This document shows, piece after piece, positions 45,244-53,047 of a stretch of DNA of 64,000 nucleotides. Numbering within the stretch: the first letter of the stretch is position 1; each line of letters begins with the position of its first letter. Below the pieces are notes generated by a model. It was not told the origin of the DNA, searched no databases, and saw only the letters and a program-made list of their open reading frames with translations. The DNA is from Promicromonospora umidemergens (GTDB lineage: Bacteria > Actinomycetota > Actinomycetes > Actinomycetales > Cellulomonadaceae), in assembly GCF_024171995.1 (NCBI RefSeq), contig NZ_JAMTCT010000024.1, positions 18,353-82,352 on the forward strand, in the 5' to 3' direction. A program made the translations under genes and the position numbers.

Positions 45244-46207
45244 GCCCGGCCAGGTCGTGGTGGGGGTGGACCTCGGCGGGACGAAGATTGCCGCGGCCAC
45301 GGTCTCGGCTTCCGGCGAGGTGGGGACGGTACGCACCGTCCCCACCCCCGCGAGCGCCGGCCCGGACGCCGTGCTCGACGCCGTCGCCGCGCTCGTGCGG
45401 ACGGTGCTGGCGGACGCCGGTGCCGCGCTCGGGGCCGTGGGTATCGGCACGGCCGGCGTGGTGGACGTGGCCAGCGGCACCATCGTCTCCGCGACGGACA
45501 CGTTCCCCGGCTGGCCGGGAACCTCCGTCGCCGGTGGTGTACGCGACCGCCTGACCGCGCGGGGGACCGCGCCGGGGTCGGTCCCGGTGTTCGTCGAGAA
45601 CGACGTCGACGCCCATGCCGCCGGCGAGTCCTGGCGGGGAGCCGCGGCGGGGGCCCGCAGCGTGCTGCTCGTGGCCGTGGGGACGGGCGTCGGCGGGGCC
45701 GTCGTGCTCGACGGCCGCCCCCTGCGCGGCGCCCACCACCTGGCGGGCGAGCTGGGGCACATGCCGGTACCGGGCGCCGAGGGCCTGCCGTGCACGTGCG
45801 GGCGCCCCGGCCACCTCGAGGCCGTCGCGGCGGGCCCGGCGATCCACCGCCGGTACCTGGCGCTCGGCGGCGACCCGGCCGTCCGGGACACCCGGGACGT
45901 CGTCGCCAGGGCGCGGCGTGCTGACCCGCTGGCCGACCGGGTGGTGCGAGAGTCGGCGACGGCGCTCGGGCGAGCGATCGCCGGGGTCGTGACGGTGCTG
46001 GACCCGGAGATCGTCGTCGTCGGCGGCGGCGTCGCCGGCTCCGGCGCCCCCTGGTGGCCCGCGCTCGAGCTGTCGCTGCGCGCCGAGGTCGTCGACGTGC
46101 TCGCGGGCCTGCCGCTGCGTCGAGCGGAGCTCGGCGGCGCGGCGGCGATCATCGGTGCCGCGCGCGGCGCGTGGGACCTGCTGGACCGGACGGAGAGGAC
46201 CGCATGA
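45236..46207 (+). CDS. nanK: ROK-family kinase, probable N-acetylmannosamine kinase NanK
   Basis: 323 aa. ATP-binding VDLGGTKIAAA at about 9-19, catalytic ENDVDAHAAGE (Asp near 124), and the ROK zinc motif GELGHMPVPGAEGLPCTCGRPGHLE. In that motif the third cysteine of CxCGxxGC is His (CTCGRPGH), so zinc ligation would be C2H2-like or altered. Phosphorylates ManNAc to ManNAc-6-P for NanE, whose gene overlaps the stop (ATGA). ROK substrates are hard to read from sequence; the neighbours decide. Confidence 0.88.
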   Translation: MAEPGQVVVGVDLGGTKIAAATVSASGEVGTVRTVPTPASAGPDAVLDAVAALVRTVLADAGAALGAVGIGTAGVVDVASGTIVSATDTFPGWPGTSVAGGVRDRLTARGTAPGSVPVFVENDVDAHAAGESWRGAAAGARSVLLVAVGTGVGGAVVLDGRPLRGAHHLAGELGHMPVPGAEGLPCTCGRPGHLEAVAAGPAIHRRYLALGGDPAVRDTRDVVARARRADPLADRVVRESATALGRAIAGVVTVLDPEIVVVGGGVAGSGAPWWPALELSLRAEVVDVLAGLPLRRAELGGAAAIIGAARGAWDLLDRTERTA

Positions 46208-46233
46208 CCGAGGACCGCATGACCGAGGACCGT
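46204..46233 (+). repeat. Tandem 15-bp duplication of the nanE start
   Basis: ATGACCGAGGACCGC at 46204-46218 is repeated at 46219-46233 with one change in the last base. Each unit carries its own start codon and a purine-rich ribosome-site-like word. Confidence 0.8.
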
Positions 46234-46935
46234 ACGAGCAAGGGTCGTTGGGGCAGGGGACAGGTGCTGGACGCGATGCGCGGCAGCCTGACGGTGTCCT
46301 GCCAGGCGTACCCGGGCGAGCCGATGCGGGACCCGCGCACCACCGCGCAGGTCGCGCTGTCCGTCGTCGCGGGCGGTGCGGCGGCGGTGCGCGTGCAGGG
46401 CCTCGACGACATCGCGGCGGTCGCCGCCGTCGTCGACGTCCCCGTCGTCGGCCTGTGGAAGGACGGCGCCGACGGGGTCTTCATCACGCCGACCCTCCGC
46501 CACGCGCTGGCCGTGGCGGACGCCGGGGCCCACGTCGTGGCGCTCGACGGGACCCGTCGTCCGCGGCCGGACGGGCTGACCCTTGCCGAGACCGTCGCCG
46601 GGCTGCGCGAGGCGTCCGACACGCTGGTCATGGCCGACTGCGGATCGCTCGACGACGCTCTCGCGGCGCAGGACGCGGGGGTCGACCTGCTCGGGACGAC
46701 CCTCGCGGGGTACACGGGCGAGCGCCCGAAGACCGACGGCCCCGACCTCGAGCTGGTCGAGGCGATGGTCGCGGCCTGCTCGCTCCCCGTCGTCGTCGAG
46801 GGACGGGTGCACACGCCCGCGCAGGCGGCAGCCGCGCTGGCGTGCGGCGCGTTCAGCGTCTGCGTGGGGACCGCCATCACCCACCCCACGACGCTGACCT
46901 CGTGGTTCGTGTCGGTTACAGGTTCTGATCGATAG
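46204..46935 (+). CDS. nanE: N-acetylmannosamine-6-phosphate 2-epimerase NanE
   Basis: 243 aa TIM barrel with the NanE blocks LTVSCQAYPGEPMRDP, AAVRVQGLDDIAAV, VPVVGLWKDG, ADAGAHVVALDGTRRPRP, DLLGTTLAGYTG and VVVEGRVHTPAQAAAAL. Converts ManNAc-6-P to GlcNAc-6-P. Two in-frame ATGs (46204 and 46219) start identical 15-base units, each preceded by GAGGACC, so the protein may begin MTEDRMTEDR or MTEDRTSK. Last gene of the importer-nan operon. Confidence 0.93.
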   Translation: MTEDRMTEDRTSKGRWGRGQVLDAMRGSLTVSCQAYPGEPMRDPRTTAQVALSVVAGGAAAVRVQGLDDIAAVAAVVDVPVVGLWKDGADGVFITPTLRHALAVADAGAHVVALDGTRRPRPDGLTLAETVAGLREASDTLVMADCGSLDDALAAQDAGVDLLGTTLAGYTGERPKTDGPDLELVEAMVAACSLPVVVEGRVHTPAQAAAALACGAFSVCVGTAITHPTTLTSWFVSVTGSDR

Positions 46936-46949
46936 TTCTGATCAAACGG

Positions 46950-46978
46950 TTGACCGGGTCGACGGGGTTGCCTAGCCT
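46950..46978 (+). promoter_or_regulatory. Promoter of the GH97 gene
   Basis: -35 TTGACC (46950-46955), 17-base spacer, -10 TAGCCT (46973-46978), giving a leader of about 45 bases before GTG 47030. The word GTTCTGATC occurs twice just before it (46922-46930 and 46935-46943), a possible activator or repressor direct repeat. Confidence 0.6.
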
Positions 46979-47029
46979 GACCGACGGCGCACCGGGCGCC
47001 GTGCACGTTCCGGAGTCAAGGGAGACCTC

Positions 47030-49741
47030 GTGAAGCTCGTACCCGCGCGCCGCTTGGCGGTCCGTGCAGTGACAGCGGTGTCAGCCCTCGCGCTCGTCGC
47101 GAGCGGCCTGGTCGTCGCGGGGAGCGCCGCGAGCGCCGCCCCGGCCACCGCCACCGACAAGACCGAGACCGACACCGATTCGCAATGGCGGGTGGGCGGC
47201 CCGCGGGGCTCCGACCTGGACGGGGTGCTGCGCCTGGACGACGCCGGGCAGGTGGCGCTGGACGTCGTCGCCGACGGCGAGACGGTGCTCTCGGCCACGC
47301 GCCTGGGGCTGCGGGGGAGCGACGGCGACCTCACCACCGGCCTGACCCTCGTGGACCGACAGGACCGCACGGTCTCCGACTCGTACACGATGACGACCGG
47401 CAAGAGCGCGCGCCGCTCGTACGTCCACCAGGAGTCGGTGTTCACGTTCGCGGACGCCGACGGCGCGCGCCTCGGCGTCGCCGTGCGGGTGTCCGACGAC
47501 GGGGTCGCCTACCGCTACCTGCTCGACGGCGCCGGTGCGCACCGGGTGGACGAGGAGTCCGGCGCCTGGGAGCCGGCCACGGACGGGCCCGCGTGGATGC
47601 AGCGCTCGTACGCGGTCAACTACGAGGCGGAGTGGACCACCACGACCGCGGCGGCCGGGAACGGCAGCGGCAGCGTCGGGTACCCCGTGCTCTTCCAGCA
47701 GGCCGACCGGTACGTTCTGGTCACGGAAGCCGACCTGCACGGCGACTACTCCGGGTCGCACCTGACGCACACGCCGGGTTCCCTGCGGTACGACGTCGAC
47801 CTGTTCGAGGGCCGGCCCGTCACCTCGACCGGCGACCTGTCGACGCCGTGGCGCGTGGCGATCGTGGGCGACCTGCCCGCCGTCGTCGGCTCCACGCTCG
47901 TGGACGACCTGGCCACCCCGAGCGAGCTCGACAGGCAGGACACGGACTGGATCAAGCCCGGCCGGTCCAGCTGGAGCTGGCTGACCGACTCGAGCAGCCC
48001 GCGCGACGAGGCCCGTCAGCGCGACTTCGTCGACCTGGCGGCGCGCAACGGCTGGGAGTACGTGCTCCTGGACGAGGGCTGGGACGCGAGCTGGGTGCCG
48101 CGCACCGTCCGCTACGCCCACACCAAGGGCGTCGACGTCATCGCCTGGTTCCACAGCAGGGACCTGCGCACGCAGGAGCAGCGCGACGAGTGGCTCCCGC
48201 GCCTGAAGTCGTGGGGCGTGAGCGGCCTCAAGGTCGACTTCATGGACACCGACTCGCAGGAGATCCACCGCTGGTACGACGACGTCGCCCGCGACACCGC
48301 CCGGTACGAGCTGATGATCAACTTCCACGGGTCGGCCCTGCCGACCGGCATGCAGCGCACGTGGCCGCACATCATGAGCTACGAGTCGGTGCGCGGCATG
48401 GAGAACGGGATCAGCCCGGAACGCAGCCTCATCGTGCCGTTCACGCGCAACGTCACGGGATCGATGGACTTCACGCCCGTGGTGTTCTCCCGCGACAACG
48501 ACAAGACGTCCAAGGCGCAGCAGGCCGCGATGAGCGTCGTGTACGAGTCGGGCTGGCAGCACATCTCGGACAAGCCCGAGGGGTACGCGGACGAGCCGAA
48601 CGCCATGCCGTTCCTGCAGAACATCCCGGCGGACTGGGACGAGGTGCGGCTGCTCAGCGGGACGCCCGGGCAGGACGCGGTGCTGGCTCGCCGGTCGGGG
48701 GACCGGTGGTTCGTCGGCGGCATGCGCGCGGGCTCCGGAGACCCGCTGGAGCTGCCGCTGGCCGGCCTGGCCGACGGACGCAGGGTGCTCGTCGACCTGC
48801 TGACCGACGACGGCACGAACGGTTCGGCCACCGTGCACACCACCCTCCGGACGACGGCGTCCGAGACGCTCCAGGTCCCGACGGCGAACAACGGCGGCTT
48901 CGTCGCCGTCGTGTGCGAGCCCCGGAACCGCGAGTCGTGCCTCGAACCGGTGGTGGACCGCCCGGCGGCCACGATCGACGTCGACCCGGCCGAGGCCGAC
49001 GTCGAGCCCGGCAGCACCGTCGAGGTGCGGGCCACCTTCGCGGTGCCCGACCGCGCCGTCACGCGGGTCGCGGTGACGCCCGACCTGCCGGCGGGCTGGG
49101 AGGCCGACCACGGCACCCGGACCTTCGCGCGGCTCGCGGCCGGGCAGACCGCGGAAATCACCTGGCAGGTCCGCGTGCCCGCCGACGGTGCGCCCGGTAC
49201 GTTCGAGGTCCCGGTCGACGTCCGTTACCACCACCGAGGCGACCGCTACACCGCCGCGAGCCAGGCCACGCTGTGGGTCACCCCGCCCGCCGTGACCGGC
49301 ACGCAGCACGTGTCCGACCTGCACTGGGCCGAGGAGTCCAACGGCTGGGGCCCGGTCGAGCGTGACATGTCGAACGGTGAGGCCGTCGCAGGGGACGGGA
49401 ACCCGATCACGATCGCGGGTTCCACCTACGCCAAGGGCGTCGGTATGCATGCCCCCGGCTCCCTGACCGCCTGGCTCGGCGGTACGTGCACGACGTTCCG
49501 CTCGGTGGTCGGCATCGACGACGAGGTGGCCGGGGCCGGATCGGTCCAGTTCCACGTCTACGGTGACGGCGTCCTGCTGGCCGAGACCCCGGTCCTGACC
49601 GAGGCCGACGGCGGCGTGCCGCTCGACGTCGACGTCACCGACGTCCGCCGGCTGCGCCTGGCCGTCTCGGACGGCGGCGACGGCAAGAACTCCGACCACG
49701 CCGACTGGGCCGACGCCCGCGTCGGGTGCGGGGAGGGCTGA
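47030..49741 (+). CDS. Secreted GH97 glycoside hydrolase with NEW3 and NPCBM modules
   Basis: 903 aa. Signal peptide about 1-36. GH97 N-terminal beta domain (about 50-290), TIM-barrel (about 300-560) and C-terminal domain (about 575-650). Asp403 in GLKVDFMDTDSQE is the predicted nucleophile of retaining members and Glu452 (MSYESVRG) the acid/base; the 49-residue gap equals that of the retaining Bacteroides enzyme. This suggests alpha-galactosidase-type retaining activity rather than inverting glucoamylase. Then a NEW3-like beta domain (about 665-755) and an NPCBM domain (about 765-900: GVGMHAPGSLTAWLGGTCTTF). GTG start behind GGGAG. It could strip alpha-galactose from sialylated or mucin-like glycans; substrate inferred. 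Confidence 0.88.
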   Translation: MKLVPARRLAVRAVTAVSALALVASGLVVAGSAASAAPATATDKTETDTDSQWRVGGPRGSDLDGVLRLDDAGQVALDVVADGETVLSATRLGLRGSDGDLTTGLTLVDRQDRTVSDSYTMTTGKSARRSYVHQESVFTFADADGARLGVAVRVSDDGVAYRYLLDGAGAHRVDEESGAWEPATDGPAWMQRSYAVNYEAEWTTTTAAAGNGSGSVGYPVLFQQADRYVLVTEADLHGDYSGSHLTHTPGSLRYDVDLFEGRPVTSTGDLSTPWRVAIVGDLPAVVGSTLVDDLATPSELDRQDTDWIKPGRSSWSWLTDSSSPRDEARQRDFVDLAARNGWEYVLLDEGWDASWVPRTVRYAHTKGVDVIAWFHSRDLRTQEQRDEWLPRLKSWGVSGLKVDFMDTDSQEIHRWYDDVARDTARYELMINFHGSALPTGMQRTWPHIMSYESVRGMENGISPERSLIVPFTRNVTGSMDFTPVVFSRDNDKTSKAQQAAMSVVYESGWQHISDKPEGYADEPNAMPFLQNIPADWDEVRLLSGTPGQDAVLARRSGDRWFVGGMRAGSGDPLELPLAGLADGRRVLVDLLTDDGTNGSATVHTTLRTTASETLQVPTANNGGFVAVVCEPRNRESCLEPVVDRPAATIDVDPAEADVEPGSTVEVRATFAVPDRAVTRVAVTPDLPAGWEADHGTRTFARLAAGQTAEITWQVRVPADGAPGTFEVPVDVRYHHRGDRYTAASQATLWVTPPAVTGTQHVSDLHWAEESNGWGPVERDMSNGEAVAGDGNPITIAGSTYAKGVGMHAPGSLTAWLGGTCTTFRSVVGIDDEVAGAGSVQFHVYGDGVLLAETPVLTEADGGVPLDVDVTDVRRLRLAVSDGGDGKNSDHADWADARVGCGEG

Positions 49742-49835
49742 CCGGCACGAGCGTTCACGTCCCGGATGCTCTGTCACCGTCCGGAGTTGCATAGGCTGCG
49801 GGCATGACGACAGATCGCTCGAAGATGGGGGCACC

Positions 49836-50774
49836 GTGGGTGGCCTGATGGGACTGCTGGACGACATCGCCGCACTGGCCAGGCTGGCGGCGGCGTCGAT
49901 CGACGACGTCGGCGCCGCCGCGGGCCGCGCTACGGCGAAGGCGGCGGGTGTCGTCGTGGACGACACCGCCGTCACGCCGCAATACCTGCGCAGCGTCGCG
50001 GCGAAGCGCGAGCTGCCGATCGTGAAGAAGATCGCGTTCGGGTCGATCCGCAACAAGCTGGTCTTCATCCTGCCCGCGGCGCTGCTGCTCAGCCAGTTCC
50101 TGCCCTGGCTGCTGCCGATCATCCTCATGATCGGCGGCACGTACCTGGCCTACGAGGGCGCGGAGAAGATCTGGCACAAGGTCTCCGGCCACCACACCGC
50201 CGAGGTGCCCGCCACGGAGGTCAGCCCGGAGGCCGAGAAGAAGATGATCGCGGGCGCCGTCCGCACCGACCTCATCCTGTCGGCCGAGATCATGGTGATC
50301 GCGCTCGCCGAGGTCGCCGACGAACCCTTCTGGTCCCGGCTGGCGATCCTCGTGGTGGTGGCGTTCGTCATCACGATCATCGTCTACGGCATCGTCGCGG
50401 CCATCGTGAAGATGGACGACGTCGGACTGCGCCTGGCCCAGAACAGCTCGGGCTTCTCCAAGACGCTGGGCCGCGGGATGGTCAAGGCCATGCCGAAGGT
50501 GCTCGCCGTGATCTCGGTGGTCGGCACCGTGGCCATGCTCTGGGTGGGTGGGCACATCCTGCTCGTCAACCTCGGCGCGGACGGCACCGGCTGGATACCG
50601 GCGCCGTACGAGTGGGTGCACCACCTCGAGGTGGCGATCCACGACGGCACCGGCGCGTTCGGTGGCACGCTCGGCTGGCTCTTCAACACGCTGTGCTCAG
50701 CCGTCGTCGGCCTCGTGGTCGGCGCCGCCGTGGTGGCCGTGATGCATCTGCTGCCGTCCCGGAAGAAGGAGTAG
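49836..50774 (+). CDS. DUF808 family inner membrane protein
   Basis: 312 aa. Matches the DUF808/YedI pattern: GLMGLLDDIAALARLAAASIDD, ATAKAAGVVVDDTAVTPQYLRSVAAKRELPIVKKI, and about six to eight membrane helices with GGTYLAYEGAEKIWHK. GTG 49836 gives the usual N-terminus; ATG 49846 (MGLLDD) is also possible. A 14-codon upstream ORF (49804-49848) overlaps the start and might affect translation. Function unknown, possibly transport. Converges on the GNAT gene with a hairpin between them. Confidence 0.82.
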   Translation: MGGLMGLLDDIAALARLAAASIDDVGAAAGRATAKAAGVVVDDTAVTPQYLRSVAAKRELPIVKKIAFGSIRNKLVFILPAALLLSQFLPWLLPIILMIGGTYLAYEGAEKIWHKVSGHHTAEVPATEVSPEAEKKMIAGAVRTDLILSAEIMVIALAEVADEPFWSRLAILVVVAFVITIIVYGIVAAIVKMDDVGLRLAQNSSGFSKTLGRGMVKAMPKVLAVISVVGTVAMLWVGGHILLVNLGADGTGWIPAPYEWVHHLEVAIHDGTGAFGGTLGWLFNTLCSAVVGLVVGAAVVAVMHLLPSRKKE

Positions 50775-50794
50775 CCGGTCAGCCACTGACCGGC
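50774..50794. terminator. Hairpin between convergent DUF808 and GNAT genes
   Basis: GCCGGTCAG (50774-50782) pairs with CTGACCGGC (50786-50794), 9 bp with a 3-base loop. It contains the stop codon of the minus-strand GNAT gene (TCA at 50779-50781), the same layout as hairpins at 4302 and 25043. Confidence 0.6.
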
Positions 50795-51531
50795 GTACGC
50801 CCTGTGCTGACCGGCGTGCGCACGGTGCCGAACGCCAGGCGCCGGCGCAGCCGGAAGCCAAGGCTCTCGTAGAGGCGGATCGCGTTCGTGTTGCCCGCGG
50901 AGGCGTGCATCATGGCGCGTTCGCCGCGCTCCTGGACGTGGTGGACGACGTCAAGGACGAGGCGTGAGGCCAGCCCCTGGCCGCGGTGCCGCTCGTCGGT
51001 GGCGACGGCGCTGATCTCCGTCCAGCCGGCGGGCCGCAGGCGCTCGCCGGCCATGGCCACGAGGCGTCCGTCGCGGCGGATGCCGACGTACCGGCCGAGC
51101 AGGTAGGTCCGGGGCAGGAACGGGCCGGGCTGCGCACGCGCCACCAGGTCGAGCATCTCGGGGACGTCGGCGGCGCCGAGGACCACCGCTTCGTCGTCGG
51201 GCCGGCCGTGCAGGCGCTCGGTCTCGACGAGCTGGACACCCGCGAAAGGATCGCCGCGTACCCAGCCGTGCGGCAGCACCACCGACTCGGGCGGCGCCGG
51301 GAACTCGGCGCCGTGCCCGACCAGGTCGAGCACCGCGTCCCAGACTCCGGGGTCGTCCCAGGTGCGGACGGCGGCGAACGGCGAGACGTCGGCCGGGTAC
51401 CGGCGGGCGAGGTCGCCGCCCTCGGCCAGGTGGGCGTGCGTTCCCGAGAGCGCGGACCAGGCGGGGTCGTCCAGCACGGGATCGTCCAGCACAGGGTCCT
51501 CGGCGCGGTGGTCCGTGTCGGTGATGGTCAT
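50779..51531 (-). CDS. GNAT-family N-acetyltransferase
   Basis: 250 aa from ATG 51531; the longer frame to 51972 antisense to the SDR gene is rejected. The N-terminus holds a DDPVLDDPVLDDP repeat. The acetyl-CoA domain lies in the C-terminal half (about 130-235): ISAVATDERHRGQGLASRLVLDVVHHV carries the R/Q-x-x-G-x-G/A loop, and GNTNAIRLYESLGFRLRRRL is the C-terminal motif. FR47-like subgroup. Acceptor unknown. Single gene. Confidence 0.88.
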   Translation of the reverse strand: MTITDTDHRAEDPVLDDPVLDDPAWSALSGTHAHLAEGGDLARRYPADVSPFAAVRTWDDPGVWDAVLDLVGHGAEFPAPPESVVLPHGWVRGDPFAGVQLVETERLHGRPDDEAVVLGAADVPEMLDLVARAQPGPFLPRTYLLGRYVGIRRDGRLVAMAGERLRPAGWTEISAVATDERHRGQGLASRLVLDVVHHVQERGERAMMHASAGNTNAIRLYESLGFRLRRRLAFGTVRTPVSTGRTPVSG

Positions 51532-51619
51532 GCGAGGTCTTCGGACGTGGGGTTCACGTCCATCCCCAACGAGGACGTGGCCGGGTGCATTCCGGCCGGG
51601 CTCCACGCGATGGCTTGCC

Positions 51620-51635
51620 TTCGAGCGCGCTCGAA
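51620..51635. promoter_or_regulatory. Perfect 16-bp palindrome in the SDR promoter
   Basis: TTCGAGCGCGCTCGAA lies between a TTGCCT -35-like word (51615-51620) and the start at 51653, and would sit in the promoter spacer. Strong repressor operator candidate; the MerR gene downstream or an unlinked TetR could bind. Confidence 0.55.
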
Positions 51636-51652
51636 TCTCTACCGTCGGCACC

Positions 51653-52522
51653 ATGACGACGACCAGTGGCAAGACGTGGCTCATCACCGGTGCGAGCTCG
51701 GGTATCGGCCTGGCCCTGGCTGAGGCCGCGCTGCGGGCCGGCGAGCGGGTGGTCGGGACGGCACGGAGGACCGGCCGGTTCGAGGCGCTCCGCACCCGGT
51801 ACGGGGATCGGCTGCTCCCGGTGGAGCACGACGTGCGGGAGACGGCCGCGGCCGCCGGCGTCGTGCAGCGGGCGCTCGAGGTGTTCGGGCGGGTCGACGT
51901 GCTCGTCAACAACGCCGGCGCCGGCCAGGTCGGAGCGGCCGAGGAGATCACGGACGGCCAGCTGCGCGACATGCTCGGCCAGCACCTCTTCGGCCCGGCG
52001 GCCTACGTGCGTGCGGTCCTCCCGCACCTGCGCGAACGCGGGTCGGGCGCGATCGTGCAGATGAGCAGCCAGGGCGGGCGCAGGTCGTTCCCGGCGGTCG
52101 GCAGCTACTCGGCCGGCAAGTTCGCGCTCGAAGGCTGGTCCGAGGCGCTGGCGGGCGAGGTCGCCCCGTTCGGGATCAGGGTGCTGATCGTGGAGCCCAG
52201 CCGGTTCCGCACCGAGTTCAACGCGTCCGAGGTGCTCGGCACGGCGGCCCCTGACCCGTCCTACGACGCGGTGACCGGCGCGGTACGCGCGAACATGGCC
52301 GAGGCCGACGGGATCCAGGAGGGTGACCCGCAACGCGGTGCCTCCGTGATCCGCCAGGTGCTCGACGCGCCGGACGCACCGCTGCGGCTCCCGCTCGGTG
52401 CCGAGGCGGTCCGCAACCTCAGGCAGGCCTACGCGTACTCGCTCGGCGACGTCGAGAAGTGGGCTCGGGCGAGCGAGTCGGCGGACTTCCCCGGCCTGCC
52501 CCCGGCCGTGCGGGCGTTCTGA
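51653..52522 (+). CDS. Short-chain dehydrogenase/reductase
   Basis: 289 aa classical SDR: cofactor motif TGASSGIG at about 13-20, NNAGAG, catalytic Ser in VQMSSQGG and YSAGK (Tyr-x3-Lys). The later part (VEPSRFRTEFNASEVLG; YDAVTGAVRANM) resembles the group that acts on ketones or aldehydes, NADP-dependent. ATG 51653 with a very short leader. The MerR regulator gene follows by 27 bases, so the two may be one unit. Substrate unknown. Confidence 0.9.
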   Translation: MTTTSGKTWLITGASSGIGLALAEAALRAGERVVGTARRTGRFEALRTRYGDRLLPVEHDVRETAAAAGVVQRALEVFGRVDVLVNNAGAGQVGAAEEITDGQLRDMLGQHLFGPAAYVRAVLPHLRERGSGAIVQMSSQGGRRSFPAVGSYSAGKFALEGWSEALAGEVAPFGIRVLIVEPSRFRTEFNASEVLGTAAPDPSYDAVTGAVRANMAEADGIQEGDPQRGASVIRQVLDAPDAPLRLPLGAEAVRNLRQAYAYSLGDVEKWARASESADFPGLPPAVRAF

Positions 52523-52549
52523 TGCTCCTTCCGATCTAGGGTGGTCGCC

Positions 52550-53047
52550 ATGGCCACGGACGATCTGATGTCGCGAGCGCTGGCGGCACTGGGCGAGGAC
52601 GGCGCGCCGTCGGTCGAGGTGATCCACGCCCTGGCCGACCTCGGCGCGACGCCCGGGCCGATGACCATCGCCGAGGCCGCCGTCCACCTCGACGTCTCGC
52701 CCCACACGCTGCGCTACTACGAGCGGGCCGGCCTGGTCCAGGTGAGCCGCGACTCCGCCGGCCATCGCGTCTACGACGACGTGGCGCTGCGCCGCCTGGT
52801 GTTCCTCACCCGCATGCGGCTGTCGGGGATGCCCGTGCGCGACCTGCAGCACTACGTCGCGCTGGTCGACGCCGGGAAGCGGACCGAGCCGGAGCGGCTC
52901 GACATCCTGCTCGAGCACCGCGACACCGTCCGCCGTCGGATCCGCGAGCTGACCCTCTCCCTGGCCGCCACGGAGTACAAGATCGCCACCTACGGGGGAT
53001 CGACCGGTCCGGACGTGGAGCCGGTCACGGACCAGGCAGACGGCTGA
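52550..53047 (+). CDS. MerR-family transcriptional regulator
   Basis: 165 aa. A 38-residue N-terminal extension precedes the MerR HTH (MTIAEAAVHLDVSPHTLRYYERAGLVQVSRDSAGHRVYDDVALRRL, about 41-86) and a coiled-coil dimer helix. No metal cysteines, so an organic ligand or redox signal is more likely. ATG 52550 chosen over GTG 52541. Its last 23 bases overlap the convergent LacI gene. MerR proteins next to SDR or AKR genes often control them. Confidence 0.88.
   Translation: MATDDLMSRALAALGEDGAPSVEVIHALADLGATPGPMTIAEAAVHLDVSPHTLRYYERAGLVQVSRDSAGHRVYDDVALRRLVFLTRMRLSGMPVRDLQHYVALVDAGKRTEPERLDILLEHRDTVRRRIRELTLSLAATEYKIATYGGSTGPDVEPVTDQADG

Noticed and set aside
49804..49848. 14-codon upstream ORF as a leader peptide for DUF808
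   Set aside because: Too short and unconserved to claim; mentioned only as a possible translation effect.
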